A stretch of 64,000 nucleotides of DNA, from the NCBI GenBank assembly GCA_907163375.1, contig CAJQUW010008680.1, forward strand, positions 248,001 to 312,000. The letters are read 5' to 3'. This document shows positions 57,601 to 64,000 of this stretch, in pieces; position 1 is the first letter of the stretch, and each line of letters begins with the position of its first letter. The notes beneath the pieces were generated by a model. The model searched no databases, had not been told where the DNA came from, and worked only from the letters and a program-made list of their open reading frames with translations. Made by a program: the position numbers and the translations under genes. Source of the stretch: Prostheceraeus crozeri. Taxonomy: Eukaryota; Platyhelminthes; Polycladida; Euryleptidae.

Positions 57601-60600
57601 TTTATCTGAAGGTTTGTGATACAGATATCCTAATTTTTCTTTATCTGAATTGTTCAGCATAGCATGGCTAAGTCACGAAGTGAAGACTTGAAAAGGTGAT
57701 TGAACATCACAATTTTTCAGTTTATTCAACTATGAAATCGATAAGGCTATGAACGACATCGATGCACATAATTCTATAACATCGGAGCCATAGTTCTTCA
57801 TGCCTATGATACTTGCATTTCATATTTGTTGCCATGTTCTTAAACAAAACTCTTGATATTTAAAAAGATAATAGTATCTACTTTCCTCCTATTTTACTGT
57901 TGCACGTTCACTTTTCATGATTGCCAGTTTTATCATTGTACTTGACGTAGGAAGGGATGCGTCGGCCGGAATATCTGCATTTTTTCTAAATCTGGTAGGA
58001 GTCGGACTTCTTCCAAATCTGACCATATTAGTGTATGAAAGGTGATTATATGGAGGTAAGTTATGTGATGCCATTGTTTTATATCGAGCATTGTAATATT
58101 TTTAGAAGCAAGATTGAGCCATCATAGATTAACGATTTAGTATAAAAGTTCATCTTACCACTCTTTTAGGCAGTATACAAACTCAGCGTAGAATTAGACC
58201 AGCCAGATATCAGACAAAGCTTTTCTTCATCTTATGACCACAGTTCGATGTTTCTACCAAATGCAATTGACTCTTGATTGACCCCTTTAGACAAGTTGAT
58301 GATCTTTAGCCAATTGTTATTTGATCTCATGTTGCTGAAAAGAGTGAACATTAGAAATGTCTCATGAACTTTGCATGATCAACATCGTCAAATGCCTCAA
58401 TAGTTACTAACATAGCATTTCCCGTTTATATAATGCAAGTGCCTTCAGAAGAGGATACATAATGCCAAGTATAACAATTGCTAGGTTTAATGTTCACATG
58501 TTCTGGGGATAGATAAGGTATATGAATACAGCTCCAAAATTTATATACGTGTGTGATGCAGTTTCCAGCTTTGTCTATGGTTGACAGGCACGCGATAATC
58601 CTACCTTATATTCTATCAAATATTGATATCTGGCTTACTTTTCTTAGCACGGATTTGTATTTTTTATGCAAAATAAAACGAAGAAATTTCGCAGCAAGAA
58701 TTAACCGCAGAATTTTTAAAGCAGAATGAAAGCGACATTTCATTACGGGATTAAGGCATCTTGAACGGCTTGTCTGTAATATTGATCGATTAAACCATTC
58801 ACGGTTAAACTGCATGAACCTAAGTAGGACTAATCAATATACATCAACGTTTCTACAGCATGTAGATTTAATAGTTTGATAGAATGAAACAAGCTTGGCA
58901 TGAAAAGATGCGTTTTACTCTTCAAACCCGGCCGAATTTTTCATAAATCCGGCAAAGTCGCTACCGGCAGGATCTAAAGTTTCCGAGTCCGGTACAATCC
59001 TACTTTACATTCAAAAACCACAAAGGCACCACTTCTAAATCAATGGGTATTGTTGCTTTACGTGTCCAATTCTTGCATTATATGGTAAAGGAAATGTATC
59101 AATGGATGAATGTTCACCGGTTTTGGCTATTTTCAGAATACATCAGATTATTGTTATCTTGAAAATATTTATTAATACATTACTCTCTGTTGTTTGTCTA
59201 TAATAATATAATCTGTGGAATGATGGAGTATAGACAGCAAAATGTTCCCAAAATAATGATTGTTTTCTTAAAAAATTGCCTTGTGTTTACGTAAAATGGT
59301 ATGTAACAAATTCTACAACGTTTAACAGCTCGCAAAGTAAACAGGTGAAAGTAAATTGATTGGAAAGTTAAATTACTAGAAACGTTAAATGAAAATTTCT
59401 AAAATTTTGTATCAAAAAGTCATAAAAGACTTAAAGTTGAGTCTCACATTCTTTGTAGACACCCTGTGCTTTGTAATCCTTGACAATAATCCTGCTTTGT
59501 TTAAAGGTTCCATTCAATTCAACCGAATTTCAACCAAAGCATACTATCCGTGCAGGACTGTGCTATGGGAATGAAACCAACTTGAATCAGTGCAAAATGT
59601 ATGCTTCTTCCACCGGAGTTCCTTGCTATTCCAGCAATACAACAACTGTCGTATGTACCAACAGTAAGATGAAATAGCGTTTGTTCTACTGTGTAAACAA
59701 AACATCCAATAGGTAGAATTGCCTTGGTTTGAGATGACGATAATGGATTTTAGGAAGAGGCGAAATCAACTAAAAGGTCAACGAATTTGCTGCACTCAGC
59801 CACATAGACGTGTGACTATTCGCTATTTTTGCAAGCAGTTAGCGAGGATTATATGCTGCTTAAGCTGCTGAAAGCATCATGACAGCAAGCATCATTGATG
59901 TGGCTAAAACAGTATTCTGCTCTGCATGCAAATGTGATACAGTCAAAGCTCATTAATTAAGACCATAAATGCCAGGCTTTCAGTGTCCTAATTATCGAAA
60001 GTCTTGATTAAACAGCAGGTTATATATGCTATATACATGTTATATACAAATGAAAAAGAGGAAGTGTGATAGAAAACTTTACAAGTACCGGAATGGTGGA
60101 TGGCATGCGAATTTTAGTTAAACAAAGACTACTATTTGTGAATACGATATCAAAAGAGTGAAATCTATCATCCACGGTTATCCAAGCGACGAAAAAGGAA
60201 GATGAAAGGAGAAAGATGGCCATGTCATGATCCTCACGTTCCGTTGGAATATTGTGCAAAGGGTAGTAAATCATACGGTCGACCAATAATGAAGAACATC
60301 GGCATTCCAAAAACGTTTTTGGTAGCTATTGAAAAATATATTGATACCATGATACTCGATGAAAAAAGCAGCGCATATAAAATTTTAGGCCGTTAAATTA
60401 TCGTTCCAGTGATGCTTGCAGTTTCCCGTGACATCACTGTCCGTAATTATTGTCCTTAAAAAACTTTTATAAGCTGAATTCACAAATATAGTAGGCTGAA
60501 ATATGTCGACTTTCAAATTCGGCACTCAAAGTCACTCTATGCTCAAAGTCATACTTTGCAGATATAGAAGATTACAAAAGTCTTTGAACACTATAATGTT

Positions 60601-63600
60601 GACTAATTCTTGCATATTCTTTTGTTAGTTCGTCTTGGAAATTGAAAATCATGGTAGCTCGAGTTCATGATCACTGGTAATTTAAAAAGTTTTCAAGATC
60701 CCAAGCTTGCAATCACAAGTCATCCCAACATGCAGCGCGTAATATGTAGCATTTGGCCGACTAAATCCTTGTTCAGTGACCGCCGTCTTCAATCGCTTTC
60801 AGTGAATTTACGTCATCACAAGCTTCTTAAAACTTCGCATTTAAGTCGTGTCGAACGAGAAGAGGCAACAAATCAAAAGAGAACTGCTGAAGTAATGCTT
60901 GCCCAGCCGAAGCGAACCGACTCGAATTTTTCTCGAATCGAATCTCGAAGCTTTGCAGGTTCCTTTTCAAAATGATAAACAATTCTTTCAATCCCAATGA
61001 CCAGGGTGCCACAACGCCAAATTCCCAGGCTGCTCCAACCCACTAGCTCCTAACTCTGACCGGTTGCAATTAATATTGAATTTTTACTACATAGCAAAAC
61101 TATAAGTTTTATGATGCAAGCAAGTGTATGCAAGATACTTTGGTCCGATTATTAGAAATAGCAGCCAGCAACTCCTATCAAGAATTTCCCAAAAACAACT
61201 TTCTTCAGGGCTATAAAGATATAGGACAGATTGAAACCCTATCATAATTAATGTCATTCATTAGCTTCAATGATAAAGTCACCTGATATATTTTATAATT
61301 TCCAGCATTACCAGATTTGAAACCAGATCTTCGCACAGTTCAATCCTCGGCGTATTTGACGCAGTTGCCACTTTGGCTTCTGTCTTGTGCAATGGAAGAA
61401 AATTGTTTATCAGAGAGCGCGAATTCTGCTGTTGAAACACAGTCCGAAGGTACTACTCAATTGATATAATGACCATTGTGTTGAATTTTTTGCTTCATCT
61501 TATTATTTGCACATATTTTGCATAATGTACGTTATATTTCACTTATTTTTTTAATTTTATTATTTTCATTTCGCCCATTGTCTCATTGAGATCTTTCATG
61601 TGACATATACGAGCAATTGGGATTTCATCTGTAATTTCTGTTTAAAATATAAGTCAGTTATCGGTCACATGATCGGCAGATGGTTCACTCCGTGTTTGAT
61701 ATAATTCACTGTAACAGTCACTGTCATTTACTGTAACTCAACGAGAAGGTTGACCTCGAAGATTTGTGCAATCATACATTGGAATACCATGTCTAGGTTT
61801 TCGATTGCTGATCTCATGAAAAAACGCTGAGAAAAGGAAATTGTGAGTTGTTGCAACCTTGCTGTATGAGATGACTTTAGTAATGCAATAATCTCATACT
61901 TCTTAAAGTCGACATTTTATTACAAACTCATCTCTTCATGCGAATACCAAGGAAGTTGTCACAAATTTTCTGGCTTGAAGAGGAAGGAATGTAAACGAAT
62001 AGGGAACTCAGCTGCTGATTTAATCTCTCTTTTGGTTTTAGCTGCATGGGCATATCTCAATAGAAATCTACTCCGGTTCTCCTCTATAATCGCTAATGAA
62101 GGTACTGGCGACTTTGTACCACTGAATGCTATTCACGAGTGGGAATGGCACGCCTGCCATCAGTAAGTTTCTTGTATCATAAAGTTTTTTCATGGAAATT
62201 GATTGTTTAAATTTATGCAATGTGATTTCATAAGATATGTAAAACATCTATCTGGCATTATGTGCATATTTACATTGATGAGTGCCAAGAATGCGGCTCC
62301 TTGGGTTGCAATCGACCTCCCACCCTGGGAGAAAAGTCCATCCCTCATTCAACACACATTCATAACATTTGCAAAAATGCAAGAAGACCTCTAAACTTCC
62401 TTTCATGTATCACTTCCACCAATTGGGGACAAAAGCAAGAGACTATCGTGTCCCTCTCCAACGCCAACACACGCTATTTAGTATATAACGTGGGACACAT
62501 TTTGACTTAAGGGAAGAAATGCCACTCAGCTTCGTTATCATTCTTTCAATCCAATAGACAAAATATGCATTCGGTACAGTGGAAAGTATGCATCATCAGG
62601 GAATGCATGTATCATCGGAAGAACACCTTCGCAGGGACTCGAAAAACATACGTTCACATGGGATGCAAGTTACAACTGAACCATCGTCTGAACTCTACTT
62701 AGAACAAGCAAATTCTATTAAAACCTGTCATACTGAAAAATGCGAAGATCCGTGAACGTGAGAATACAAAGTTGAATAAATATTCAAATGGAAAATCTGA
62801 GAAAAAGATTAGAATATTAAAAGTCCAGACGCAAAAATTCAATAATCACTTAATACTTTGAGATCCATGCCCTGATATAGAGCAAGATACATATTAAATA
62901 ACACAGTATGCAAAGGTTAGCCGAATTAATACTCTAATAGTTTAGGAGAAGGGAAAATTATAACGAAATGTTAAGTAAATTACAAATGAAGATGTACACA
63001 TGTACATAAAGCTGAAGAAATTTAAGCATCACACTTTACTTGGCTGAAGTGCAAGCCGCAATTGGGAGTAAGAAAGGAAACAAATACAAATATCACATAC
63101 TACTAGTACAAATCATCATCATTAAACGTAAAAGAACATTACAACAATGACTTCTTAAAGAATAAAATTGTGATCCTTTGTTATTTTACTTAATCAAAGT
63201 TAATAATCCTATGTAGCTTTTAATTCATCATATTTTCTCATGCAACTGTGAAAGAATTACTTCTGTCAGATCAGTTTTGAGGCACCGTATGTTGTTACAT
63301 TTTTTACATATATAAACACAATTGCCACGTTTAGCCACACAGGCCCACCTCTGGTATAATTGTTGTTTCAGGCATTATCACAGTATGAAGAATTTTGCAA
63401 AATACGAAATTGTCAATCGGAAGAAATACATTCTAGCCGCCGGCCATAAAGCAAGTTTCTGTCTCGAGGATAATGAATGTAAAGATCCGAATGCTCAGAA
63501 GTATCGATGCAGCACAAATGAGTATAACAGAGGAACTCAAGGCATAAGCCCAGGATGCAGAGATATCTATTTACACAACTATGACTGTCAATGGGTTGAT

Positions 63601-63636
63601 ATGACCGACGTTCCTTTGGGAGTCTTTGAGTTTCGC
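42348..63636 (+). CDS. LOXL gene 2: lysyl-oxidase-like, 2 SRCR + LOX domain (3' end beyond window)
   Basis: Seven exons join in frame to 460 codons: 42348-42651, 49771-49988, 54038-54208, 59507-59663, 61306-61449, 62042-62162, 63372-63636. The last exon is outside. Predicted layout: signal peptide (about 1-23), SRCR 1 (about 38-145), a linker, SRCR 2 (about 190-283), LOX domain from about 285. The copper site [11 protein letters not shown] is complete (365-375). LTQ residues K398 ([10 protein letters not shown]) and Y438 ([11 protein letters not shown]) are present. It would be secreted and oxidise peptidyl lysine for matrix cross-linking; the SRCR domains probably bind partners. With one more short exon the protein would be around 500 residues, like two-SRCR arthropod LOXLs. 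Exon phases agree at every junction. The closest relative in the window is gene 1, upstream on the same strand. Confidence 0.93.
42768..42858. repeat. (GA)n-rich microsatellite
   Basis: GAGA/GTGT-rich simple repeat with a pure GA run at 42831-42858, about 120 bp after exon 1. A GC-richer patch with several GCCCGGG/CCCGGG phrases follows (42900-43060); I could not assign it. Confidence 0.9.
44186..44895 (+). pseudogene. 5'-truncated non-LTR retrotransposon (LINE) 3' end
   Basis: The frame 44186-44767 encodes the C-terminal part of a LINE reverse transcriptase: [18 protein letters not shown], the usual LLGV-x-x-S-x-L-x-W-x-x-H block, then [17 protein letters not shown] and [16 protein letters not shown]. 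The catalytic domain is absent, the normal result of incomplete reverse transcription. After the stop come AATAAAG and a (TTCTA)n tail (44876-44900), the type of 3' microsatellite end seen in CR1/L2-like LINEs. Same strand as the host gene, in intron 1. Confidence 0.82.
44901..46112. other. Intron 1 stretch, no feature recognised
   Basis: Short random frames only. A C-rich run of about 14 C lies at 45284-45297. Confidence 0.5.
46836..47914 (+). mobile_element. piggyBac element, internally deleted
   Basis: Ends CCCCTTCTTTACC and the exact inverse GGTAAAGAAGGGG, both flanked by TTAA (46832-46835 and 47915-47918): the canonical piggyBac structure. Length 1079 bp against about 2.5 kb for complete elements, so most of the transposase is gone. 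The interior repeats GACGCCCC/GGGGCGTC near the left end (46860-46910). Confidence 0.95.
47194..47695 (+). pseudogene. piggyBac transposase, N- and C-terminal remnants
   Basis: The N-terminal part (47194-47376) is acidic and serine-rich ([19 protein letters not shown]), as in piggyBac proteins. The catalytic DDD core is deleted. The C-terminal cysteine-rich domain is readable in another frame up to the stop near 47695: [11 protein letters not shown] ... [21 protein letters not shown], with a stop codon just before it. The deletion and stop make it non-functional. Confidence 0.88.
48921..49770. other. End of intron 1, no feature recognised
   Basis: Non-coding. A pyrimidine-rich acceptor (TGTCCTGCAG) closes it at 49770. 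Confidence 0.5.
49771..49988 (+). CDS. LOXL gene 2 exon 2: second half of SRCR 1
   Basis: The peptide [23 protein letters not shown] ... [16 protein letters not shown] completes the first SRCR domain, with the conserved LDD-x-x-C-x-G-x-E and DAGVxC-like blocks. A linker follows ([18 protein letters not shown]). Acceptor CCTGCAG before 49771; donor AGG/GTAATT after 49988, phase 0. Confidence 0.93.
50265..50873. mobile_element. MITE family 'CCACAGAATTA', copy 2 (6-bp TSD)
   Basis: Ends CCACAGAATTA and its inverse TAATTCTGTGG, flanked by perfect 6-bp repeats GTGAAG (50259-50264, 50874-50879). Inverse orientation and strongly diverged relative to 8632-9140, but the interior is alignable by eye over more than 150 bp. 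Confidence 0.85.
51182..51376. mobile_element. 195-bp full-length hairpin MITE
   Basis: Left arm CTTTATTCTCAATTTCGGAC ... and right arm inverse, each about 90 bp, with a short loop (about 51270-51285). The arms share CACCTAAAAA, AATTATTGCGAG and TTTTCGTCTGATCAT-like blocks. No clear target duplication. Confidence 0.8.
51549..53119 (-). mobile_element. Complete Tc1-like transposon
   Basis: Inverted ends of about 30 bp (CTTCCCGTCAAAAGTCGTTG at left; inverse right CAGTCTGTCAAAAGTCTTTG), flanked by TA (51547-51548, 53120-53121). 1571 bp with one intact transposase on the - strand. It lies in intron 2 of LOXL gene 2. Confidence 0.93.
51859..52893 (-). CDS. Tc1-like transposase, intact (DD35E by count)
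   Basis: Cut-and-paste transposase, 344 residues, full length. The start is the ATG at 52893. The N-terminal paired-like DNA-binding region (about 1-115) has two helix-turn-helix motifs ([32 protein letters not shown]) joined by a GRP linker. Catalytic residues: D154 (IFTDES), D247 ([10 protein letters not shown]) and E283 ([11 protein letters not shown]). A glycine-rich box ([12 protein letters not shown]) lies between the first two. I count 35 residues between D247 and E283, one more than classic Tc1 (34). No stop or frameshift. Antisense to the host gene. Confidence 0.95.
   Translation of the reverse strand: MATRELSEEKRWRIVTLSIDAKWSYNRIASHLNVPKSTVRCQIKRYRETHSVKDRNRSGRPSVLAEDSCSFITSTAEANPFVSILELQRLLRERNVRVSQSSISRRLHDACLHSFRPFRFLPLSDSHKLARLQWARQHRSWSALQEWRQVIFTDESVFCLRRTDGRLRVWRKRNTRYANLAAVQTQERRGFGGGSVMVWAAIAWNGKSDLVMPNGSVNGEKYREILTTVGIPFGLSVIGPGFLLQDDNARPHRCRLLETLHLENHDYTHMEWPSRSPDLNPIEHVWDELGRRISKRKIRNIADLKSALKDEWCSIPQNSIRRIIRSMRSRCDSVIAAQGGATRY
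53122..54037. other. End of intron 2, no feature recognised
   Basis: Short random frames only. The acceptor ACTTTTCCAG closes it at 54037. Confidence 0.5.
54038..54208 (+). CDS. LOXL gene 2 exon 3: first half of SRCR 2
   Basis: 57 codons, phase 0 at both ends; donor TCG/GTAAGT. The peptide [20 protein letters not shown] ... [19 protein letters not shown] keeps the SRCR pattern (C-PDD, EANxxCRQxG) in a diverged form, like the second SRCR of LOXL2-type proteins. Confidence 0.9.
54882..54960 (+). repeat. hAT-like terminal sequence CAGGGTGTCTGCAAAG
   Basis: Starts CAGGGTGTCTGCAAAGTCC and continues with repeats of (G)TCCT(A/G)AA. An inverse counterpart (CTTTGTAGACACCCTG) ends at 59466. Flanking 8-mers differ, so the two may be ends of one 4.6-kb element or two solo ends. 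Confidence 0.45.
55793..57448 (-). mobile_element. Tc1-like element (copy B), full length but mutated
   Basis: Ends CAGTCCGTTTCATAAAAAGT (left) and, inverse, CAGATTGTTTCATAAAAAAT (right), each abutting TA (55791-55792, 57449-57450). 1656 bp. Same family as 5661-6825. It lies in intron 3 of LOXL gene 2. Confidence 0.93.
55950..56945 (-). pseudogene. Tc1-like transposase with two in-frame stops
   Basis: One frame from the ATG at 56945 to the stop at 55950, interrupted by two TGA codons (about 56478-56480 and 56388-56390) and no frameshift that I see. N-terminal helix-turn-helix pair with [10 protein letters not shown] linker; first catalytic D in VVWSDEAS; then after the stops MDDNATCH and [11 protein letters not shown] carry the second D and the E. 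Both stops could arise by single transitions (CGA or TGG to TGA). Non-functional unless read through. Confidence 0.92.
57451..59506. other. End of intron 3, little recognised
   Basis: Non-coding AT-rich sequence. The inverse hAT-like end CTTTGTAGACACCCTG closes at 59466, only 40 bp before exon 4. Confidence 0.5.
59507..59663 (+). CDS. LOXL gene 2 exon 4: second half of SRCR 2
   Basis: The acceptor GTTTAAAG before 59507 is unusual: the last four bases are AAAG instead of a (C/T)AG, though AG is kept. Peptide [20 protein letters not shown] ... TTTVVCTN: the C-x-G-x-E-x-x-L-x-x-C and VVC blocks of an SRCR domain. Donor AACA/GTAAGA, phase 1. Confidence 0.9.
59664..61305. other. Intron 4, little recognised
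   Basis: A frame at 60202-60396 (64 codons, [19 protein letters not shown] ...) has protein-like composition, but I recognise nothing in it. A pogo-like end CAGTCAAAGCTCATTAATTA occurs at 59940. No second end found. Confidence 0.4.
61306..61449 (+). CDS. LOXL gene 2 exon 5: start of LOX domain
   Basis: The peptide [21 protein letters not shown] ... [12 protein letters not shown] is the standard N-terminal block of the LOX catalytic domain (LPDL, A-Y-L, C-A-x-E-E-N-C-L). Acceptor TTTCCAG before 61306; donor GAAG/GTACTA, phase 1. Confidence 0.94.
62042..62162 (+). CDS. LOXL gene 2 exon 6: first half of copper site
   Basis: The peptide [21 protein letters not shown] ... EWEWHACH carries the RxLLRFSS block and the WxWHxCH part of the copper-binding site. 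Acceptor TTGGTTTTAG; donor CA/GTAAGT in phase 2, so the Q codon of the HQHYH site is split by the intron. Confidence 0.94.
63372..63636 (+). CDS. LOXL gene 2 exon 7: copper site, LTQ lysine and tyrosine
   Basis: 265 nt, acceptor GTTTCAG, donor CGC/GTAAGT, ending in phase 0. It encodes [25 protein letters not shown] (LTQ lysine), [10 protein letters not shown] (LTQ tyrosine) and [13 protein letters not shown]. It corresponds base for base in length to two separate exons of gene 1 (170 + 95 nt). Confidence 0.94.
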
Positions 63637-63739
63637 GTAAGTATTCATTTTCGAAGTTTTGTTGCAATGACACTCACAAAGACATTACAAATGTCAGTTA
63701 CAGCGAGCATTTAGCCTACTATTTCTCACCGTTAGGGTA

Positions 63740-64000
63740 AACAAGAAGTATCATCAAGGATGGCCTACGTTCGTAGCCTCACTCGCCTCCTCCACTTCCA
63801 ATACGCCAGCACTTCCCAATGTCTGGAACAAAGAACCGAAACATCATGACCAACATGCACACCCCAAGCTAACCGCAAACTGACCCTCATACCTTCCCGC
63901 GCCGCCACCTCTTCCACTTCCCCACACCTCCTACACATCCCGATCCCTTCCAACCCGATCTTCTTCCGGTAGCCTCCCAACTCCAAGGAGTGCCCCGTCC
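63740..64000 (-). pseudogene. LINE reverse-transcriptase C-terminal fragment at right edge
   Basis: GC-rich, unlike the surroundings. On the - strand the frame entering from the window edge reads TGHSLELGGYRKKIGLEGIG, then CRRCGEVEE, the TGH ... (K/R)IG ... C-x-x-C-G-E-x-E-(E/T) block found C-terminal to the RT domain of many non-LTR retrotransposons. The following HxxxC part is not clear. Most of the element would lie to the right of the window. Confidence 0.65.

Noticed and set aside
60202-60396. 64-codon frame in intron 4 with C and H residues, possibly a zinc-binding exon
   Set aside because: No splice signals in frame with the LOXL gene and no recognised motif.

Overview
This window is AT-rich animal nuclear DNA: long introns with GT/AG junctions, Penelope-like retroelements, and many Tc1/mariner, hAT, piggyBac and Mutator-type elements. 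I cannot name the species. The only host genes I recognise are two lysyl-oxidase-like (LOXL) genes in tandem on the + strand. The downstream one has a signal peptide, two SRCR domains and a LOX domain, an architecture known from arthropod LOXL genes and shorter than the four-SRCR vertebrate LOXL2/3/4. That hints at an invertebrate. No tRNA, rRNA or CRISPR array is visible.

Layout. 1-3660: two Penelope-like elements (PLEs), one cut by the left edge and one broken, followed by a hammerhead-ribozyme motif and a 100-bp MITE. 3660-21078: about 17 kb of transposon-derived DNA: a nested Tc1 copy, an intact mariner with 140-bp inverted repeats, a Ty3/gypsy remnant, several MITEs, two head-to-head hammerhead motifs and a decayed Tigger/pogo copy. 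21079-31284: the last three visible coding exons of LOXL gene 1. Their introns carry a PLE fragment and a 1.2-kb modular fold-back element. 31285-42347: between the genes, with a MULE transposase remnant, a candidate DNA transposon with repeated CGTGACGGAATTACA motifs, and two copies of a TA-flanked repeat family. 42348-63636: seven coding exons of LOXL gene 2. Its introns hold a LINE 3' end, a three-level nested insertion (piggyBac in hAT in a TA-flanked repeat), an intact Tc1 and a dead Tc1. 63640-64000: a LINE fragment on the - strand at the right edge.

The two LOXL genes encode secreted copper amine oxidases of the family that oxidises peptidyl lysine for collagen and elastin cross-linking. 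Both keep the lysine and tyrosine expected to form the LTQ cofactor. They differ by one intron: a coding block of 265 nt is two exons in gene 1 (170 + 95 nt) and one exon in gene 2 (265 nt).

Exon borders were set by eye from reading frame, family similarity and splice consensus. Element borders were set by eye from inverted repeats and target-site duplications (TSDs). No alignment or database search was run.
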